NCBI GenBank assembly: GCA_040754315.1
Contig: JBFMCS010000014.1
Span: forward strand, 105,429 to 169,428
Direction: 5' to 3'
DNA from: Bacillota bacterium
GTDB lineage: Bacteria; Bacillota; Sulfobacillia; DUSP01; JBFMCS01
DNA length: 64,000 nucleotides
The notes below the pieces were generated by a model, which saw only the letters and a program-made list of their open reading frames with translations, did not search any database and was not told where the DNA came from. Each line of letters starts with the position of its first letter. Positions within the stretch are counted from its first letter, which is position 1. Made by a program: the position numbers and the translations under genes. This document shows positions 59,981-64,000 of the stretch, in pieces.

Positions 59981-61189
59981 TTAGTGAACCCGCCTGTCCG
60001 GGCGGGTTTTTGCTTCGCGGTTGCCCAATGGTTGCCCAAATGCGGAATCGAGCTTGCACGCGGCCTCTTCCTGCAGGCCTGGGAGGACGTGGGAATAGGT
60101 GTCCATGGTGATGCTGATGGTGCTGTGCCCGAGGCGCTCCTGGACCACTTTGGGATGCACGCCCTGGGCAAGCAGTACCGTGGCGTGACTGTGCCGGAGC
60201 GCGTGGAAGGTAACGTCAGGGAAGCCCGCCCGGGCGGCCAGGGTCTTGAAGCGGCGCGTCACGCCGCAACGGTCAAGGGGCTTACCATCGGAATTGCAGA
60301 AGACCAGTCCATGGTCATGGTAAGGGTATCCGATCTCCGCAATCATTTTCCGGTTCTGTGGCTGTTCTGCCTGGACGGCCAGGAGTGTCTCAACGAGCAA
60401 GGTCGGCATGGCGGTCGCCCGCCGCCCTTTCTCGGTCTTAGGTTCTTTGAACGAGTGGCCTTCCCCCGGAATCCGCTGCAGCGCCTGGCGCACATAGATG
60501 GTGCCGGCTTCCAGGCCCACATCGTCCCGCCGGAGGGCCAGCAGCTCGCCCTGGCGCATGCCCGTATATACAGCGGCGCGAATAAGGTACCGGTCCCGGT
60601 GGTGCAAGGCGTCGGCTGTCTCCAGGATGCGTGCAATGTCATGCGGCCCCAGGGCTTTGACCTGGGGGCGTTTCGGCTTCGGGGGTTCGGCGGCGTCCGC
60701 CGGGTTTACCGGGATCAGGCGCCATTTGACGGCATGCTTGAGCGCTTCCCGCAAGACCGCATGGTGGTACCGCACGGACCGCGGGGAGAGGCCACCCTTT
60801 CCGTCACGGCGGCCTGCCTCCAGCGCCCTGGCGTAGTAGCGCTGGATGAACATGGGCTGGATCCTGGACAACTGCAGGGAACCAAGCGCGGGTAGAAGGT
60901 GCTTCATGACGACATCCCTGTAGCCGTTAAACGTGAGGGGGGCCAGGTTGGGCTTCGCGTACGCCTCCAGCCAGTGTTCCAGGTACTCCCCCAACGTGAC
61001 CTTAGCCGGGTCAATGTACGTCCCTGTCTCGATCTCCGCGATGAGCTGGTGGAGGACCCGCTCCGCCTCCCGCTTCGGGCCCTTCACTGCCTTGGTGACG
61101 CGGACCCGCTTCCCCGTGAGGGGGTCGCAGCCGCCTTCTACTATCACCAGATATGAGGACTTGCGGCGCTTCTCAATGTGGCCGGGCAT
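59981..61189 (-). CDS. Tyrosine recombinase / phage-type integrase
   Basis: The 402-residue integrase has an N-terminal arm-binding region (MPGHIEKRRKSSYLVIVEGG), a SAM-like core-binding domain (VTLGEYLEHWLEAYAKPNLA) and the catalytic domain with Arg in YTGMRQGELLALRRDDV, HALRHSHATVLLAQG (HxxR), LGHSTISITMDTYSHV (His, Tyr). AAGGAGG lies 7 bases before the ATG; the longer frame to 61366 lacks support. It lies next to tRNA-Gln, probably its integration target. Confidence 0.93.
   Translation of the reverse strand: MPGHIEKRRKSSYLVIVEGGCDPLTGKRVRVTKAVKGPKREAERVLHQLIAEIETGTYIDPAKVTLGEYLEHWLEAYAKPNLAPLTFNGYRDVVMKHLLPALGSLQLSRIQPMFIQRYYARALEAGRRDGKGGLSPRSVRYHHAVLREALKHAVKWRLIPVNPADAAEPPKPKRPQVKALGPHDIARILETADALHHRDRYLIRAAVYTGMRQGELLALRRDDVGLEAGTIYVRQALQRIPGEGHSFKEPKTEKGRRATAMPTLLVETLLAVQAEQPQNRKMIAEIGYPYHDHGLVFCNSDGKPLDRCGVTRRFKTLAARAGFPDVTFHALRHSHATVLLAQGVHPKVVQERLGHSTISITMDTYSHVLPGLQEEAACKLDSAFGQPLGNREAKTRPDRRVH
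59987..60011 (+). terminator. Terminator of tRNA-Gln, inside the integrase 3' end
   Basis: Stem AACCCGCC/GGCGGGTT with a 6-base loop and a T run on the plus strand. The same bases on the minus strand encode the last residues (TRPDRRVH) of the integrase. Confidence 0.85.
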
Positions 61190-61307
61190 GACTACGCCTC
61201 CTTGGGGAGGAGGGCCCCATGCGACGTTGAAGGTGGCATCATCATACTGAATGACGGCCCAGGTGTCCTCAACCTCACCTAGTATCGGCTCTATCAGCCG
61301 AAATGTC

Positions 61308-62204
61308 TCACAAACGCGGTTCGCGCGAACCATCTTCCGTGAAACAGAAACACCTCTCCTGCCCATACGCGATCCACAGATAATCCATTAACTCTTGTAC
61401 GATGGACAGGGTGTTGTACCTTAAATCGTCCACATAGGTATTCATTGAGTGGCTAAAAGCCGTTTCAGGAAAAGGTTGCTCATCAACCAACCATGACCCT
61501 GGATTTACGCTTAGTACAGTACCCTTGGTGTTTTCTAGAGTGAGGTATACCTGGACTGGCCCATGGTATCCGACAAAACTGTAGACTTCTCCAAAATACT
61601 GTAGGTACATGTGACAGATGTCTATCAATAATTTAGCCGGCAGTCGGATTTTCCCTTCATCGGGTTTAACTAAATGAAGGGGATGAATGTGCTCCAAGAA
61701 CCCGGAAACCAAGATGCATGTTGCCCGGGTTGTTCTCTCGGATTGATGCGACAACTGTTCTTCGTAACCCCCGGGATATCGCTCTAGCCTACTCACCGCC
61801 TGAGTGAGCGTGCTATATGGCGAAGTCCCATTCAGTTTTGAGAGATCTCCAGGAGCAACCCGACGTGGGTCAATTAGATATTCTGAACCGAACAGCGGTA
61901 TGACGGCCAAGGACGTAATACAAGTGCCTTCCCATATGGGGAATCGTAGAGAGCGATATATCTCATCCGCCATCTTTTTCGCTCGTGAAACACGAGAATA
62001 GGCCGTACGGACTTCGTCCTCTGTCATGGGCTCAGATTGAAAGTTCCTGCGTATATAGTAGCGACAGTCTTTTCCTAGAGTCACCATATGTGGTCCTGAG
62101 AAACTCTGTGGCACCTCTACGGCCAAAAAACCTGACTTTTGCAGCAACCGGAGCAGTAGAGCCGCCGAGGCCCTGTGTAGTAAGCACTCGGCGGCATTTT
62201 TATG
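61308..62204 (-). pseudogene. Truncated AlbA_2 (Schlafen-like) domain protein
   Basis: The frame (TTG at 62147, open to a stop at 62205) begins in the last part of an AlbA_2 putative DNA-binding domain: FLAVEVPQSFSGPHMV, CRYYIRRNFQSEPMTEDEVR. The ~100 residues expected before this are missing and an IS lies just upstream, so the gene is N-terminally truncated. The remaining ~230 residues are unrecognised. Its upstream codons contain a hairpin. Such proteins occur in mobile and defence contexts; no function can be given. Confidence 0.5.
62161..62203 (+). terminator. Orphan terminator-like hairpin
   Basis: GCCGCCGAG/CTCGGCGGC with a 17-base loop followed by ATTTTTAT has terminator form on the plus strand, but no plus-strand gene precedes it. 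It may be a fragment brought in with the IS or left by a deletion. Confidence 0.5.
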
Positions 62205-62214
62205 TTACATAGAG

Positions 62215-63980
62215 TGGTTGCGTATTCAGGTTTTCTTGGTGGCCCCCAGGATTTTTTTAATGTCCCCTAGTCTAAGATACTTGCGGCTGAGATCTACGCC
62301 GAGTTTTTCGGTGATTGCTTTTGTGATCTCATCGGCGTGGTCGAAGACATACCAGTTTTCTTCGAGATGGCTTCCTGATGATTTGTTCAGGCTTTCCACG
62401 ATCCTTGGGATGGAATATTTGTTTCCGAGGCACTGTGCCAACAGGCGGGCGATAACAAGAGCAACGAAACAGATAAGGAAATGCGCCTGTATGTGGTCAT
62501 TGCGCGAAAGATAAACAGGGCGGGCTTCAAGGTCGCTTTTCGTGACTTTGAACGCCTCTTCGATACGCCATAGCCCGCGATAGATTTCGATGATCTCCTC
62601 GTCGCTCTTTTTCCACTCGCTGGTGACGATGGCGTAGTAGCCATCGAATTTTTCTTCCTCGCGCAATTTCTTCTCATCGAATACGGGCTTTTGCTTTGTA
62701 GTCATGATCTCGCCCGTATCCGGGTCGAAAACAAGATTCTTCACGTATTTCGCAGCACCGTAGGAGGTGGCCTTGTTGTATTTTGCAGGGTTGTTTGCCA
62801 GGTCCCGGGCTTTTAAGAGGACAGGTTCACGGTCAGCCTTTGCCTTGCGATCGTACTCGGAGCTGTAGAACACGACCTGTTTTTCGTCAATGCGGACTTT
62901 GCTTTTGCCTCCTCTGGCATTGCTGACGGCAATTTCGCGTGGATACAGCCTGGACTTGATTCTGTAATCATCGCCGATCTGCCTGTACCCGGAGCCGTCC
63001 AGGACGTAATCTTTGAGTTCCTTGTTTCCGCCGCGCACAGTTTGCGAATAGACATACCCATCACCTCGGACAAGGTTGAACGCGATGTTGTCCGCCGTGT
63101 TGACCCCCTTGTCCGCGACGACGATGGTGCGGCCGATCTCGTAATCCTTTTTCACTTTATCCAAGATTGGCATCAGGGTCTCGCAGTCATTGGTGTTGCC
63201 CGGGAAAAGATCATATAAGACAGGGATACCTTTTGTGTCCATGAGCAGCCCCATCTGCACGATCGGGTCCGGGCGGTGCTCTTTGGACACGCCCTTTCTT
63301 TTCATCTCGTCCTGCCTGTCGGTCTCGAAGTAGTAATTCGTGACGTCGTAATAAACCAGGTCGGTGCTTCTCCCGAATCTATTCTTCATCTGCCGGTGTA
63401 GATGCATCTGCAGGCCGTCGTTAAAAGTGACGGCCTGCGTAAGGCAGCGGTAGACATCGTCCAATGAGAACTTTGTGTTCTCAAAGTAGCGGTCTTTGTC
63501 CTCGTAGGTTTTTTTCTTGGACGCGGGGTCAAGGATCCGGGAGAAGACCAGGAGCTTCATGATGTTATTTGTGTTGAAGTCCGACTTAAACGATCTGGAG
63601 TTATTGTAGAAGAAAGTATTGAGGCCAAGTTCGTGGTAGAGTTTGCTGAGCGCAGCGTAGCCTATATTCTTCCGGTTGGCTTGGCTTTGGGTCAGAGTCT
63701 CTTTGGGATCGAGGCTGATTGCGACCGGCTGCTTTTCCAAAGCCGCTTTCTTGTTCATGTCCTCGACGACGCCCCTGAAATGGGCGATGGGGTCCGGGTA
63801 CTCCTTTGCGAGATCATCGAGATACCCGAGGGATTTAACCGTTTTGTGCCTGACCTTTTTTGTCACAGGATCTCTATAGCCCTGAACGATTGAAAGATAA
63901 CGACGGCCGTTGCTTTTGCCCACTTGCAGATTCATGGCAACACCTCCATATATAAGGCATTATACCATAATACTCAACGA
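62215..63980 (-). mobile_element. IS1634-family insertion sequence (ends approximate)
   Basis: It contains an intact 569-residue transposase. Candidate imperfect terminal repeats are TGGTTGCGTATTCAGGTT at 62215-62232 and its partner at 63963-63980 (13 of 18 positions match). No target duplication was seen, so the limits are tentative. Confidence 0.6.
62226..63935 (-). CDS. IS1634-family transposase (IS4-type DDE)
   Basis: The 569-residue transposase has DDE residues in LVYYDVTNYYFETD, TIVVADKGVNTADN and the YREK-type IYRGLWRIEEAFKVTKSD near residue 450. The long insertion between the second Asp and the Glu is typical of the IS4 superfamily, and the ORF shows no frameshift. AT-rich DNA precedes the ATG; GGAGGTG lies upstream. 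Its lower GC than the core genes fits a recent arrival. Confidence 0.92.
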   Translation of the reverse strand: MNLQVGKSNGRRYLSIVQGYRDPVTKKVRHKTVKSLGYLDDLAKEYPDPIAHFRGVVEDMNKKAALEKQPVAISLDPKETLTQSQANRKNIGYAALSKLYHELGLNTFFYNNSRSFKSDFNTNNIMKLLVFSRILDPASKKKTYEDKDRYFENTKFSLDDVYRCLTQAVTFNDGLQMHLHRQMKNRFGRSTDLVYYDVTNYYFETDRQDEMKRKGVSKEHRPDPIVQMGLLMDTKGIPVLYDLFPGNTNDCETLMPILDKVKKDYEIGRTIVVADKGVNTADNIAFNLVRGDGYVYSQTVRGGNKELKDYVLDGSGYRQIGDDYRIKSRLYPREIAVSNARGGKSKVRIDEKQVVFYSSEYDRKAKADREPVLLKARDLANNPAKYNKATSYGAAKYVKNLVFDPDTGEIMTTKQKPVFDEKKLREEEKFDGYYAIVTSEWKKSDEEIIEIYRGLWRIEEAFKVTKSDLEARPVYLSRNDHIQAHFLICFVALVIARLLAQCLGNKYSIPRIVESLNKSSGSHLEENWYVFDHADEITKAITEKLGVDLSRKYLRLGDIKKILGATKKT

Positions 63981-64000
63981 TTGGCAACTAGATATATCGT

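Overview
The window is about 64 kb around the chromosomal replication origin of an anaerobic, spore-forming Bacillota, probably a clostridial or Peptococcaceae-like lineage with fairly high GC. The lineage is inferred from gene content and order: rpmH-rnpA-yidD-yidC-jag-mnmE-mnmG-rsmG-noc-parA-parB on one side of oriC and dnaA-dnaN-S4-recF-DUF721-remB-gyrB-gyrA on the other; the sporulation-linked genes yyaC, bofA and a LonC-type protease; a four-subunit pyruvate:ferredoxin oxidoreductase; and frequent TTG/GTG starts behind strong GGAGG ribosome binding sites. Most genes point away from the origin at about 31-33 kb.

Left arm (mostly minus strand). Positions 1-4.2 kb hold a catabolic island: the start of an M20-type N-carbamoyl amino acid/allantoate amidohydrolase, a dihydropyrimidinase/hydantoinase, and a sigma-54 activator with a candidate -24/-12 promoter between activator and hydantoinase. 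Two tRNAs (Thr, Gly) and a HutP-family gene follow. From 5.3 to 13.9 kb runs the row rpsF-ssb-rpsR-DUF2232-rplI-lonC-dnaB-FAD oxidoreductase-purA (transcribed right to left). Then come ychF, DUF951, a MscS channel, CvpA, yyaC, a phosphoribosyltransferase, a lipid kinase, a bactofilin with an M23 peptidase, DUF4446, parB with a perfect parS, parA, noc and the tRNA-modification/membrane-insertion genes up to rpmH.

Origin. DnaA boxes lie upstream of dnaA. Between dnaA and dnaN there is a second cluster followed by a DnaA-trio-like tract and AT-rich DNA, arranged as in the Bacillus subtilis unwinding region.

Right arm (mostly plus strand). After recF, a DUF721 protein with a zinc-ribbon extension and remB comes gyrB, interrupted by a 289-residue in-frame intein placed just before the TOPRIM metal-binding motif. 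gyrA, archease and rtcB follow. A T-box leader with a likely serine specifier precedes a LUD-domain gene; an IS110 relic then separates it from mtnP, mtnA and serS. Downstream are four tRNA-Ser and two tRNA-Arg genes, tadA, the large SRP RNA, dnaX, ybaB, recR, a DUF2508 gene and bofA. A decayed class II aldolase gene, porCDAB, gltX and tRNA-Gln end the core segment.

Right end (60-64 kb). A tyrosine integrase abuts tRNA-Gln, followed by a truncated AlbA_2/Schlafen-like protein and an intact IS1634-type transposase. This looks like one edge of an integrated element whose other end is outside the window.
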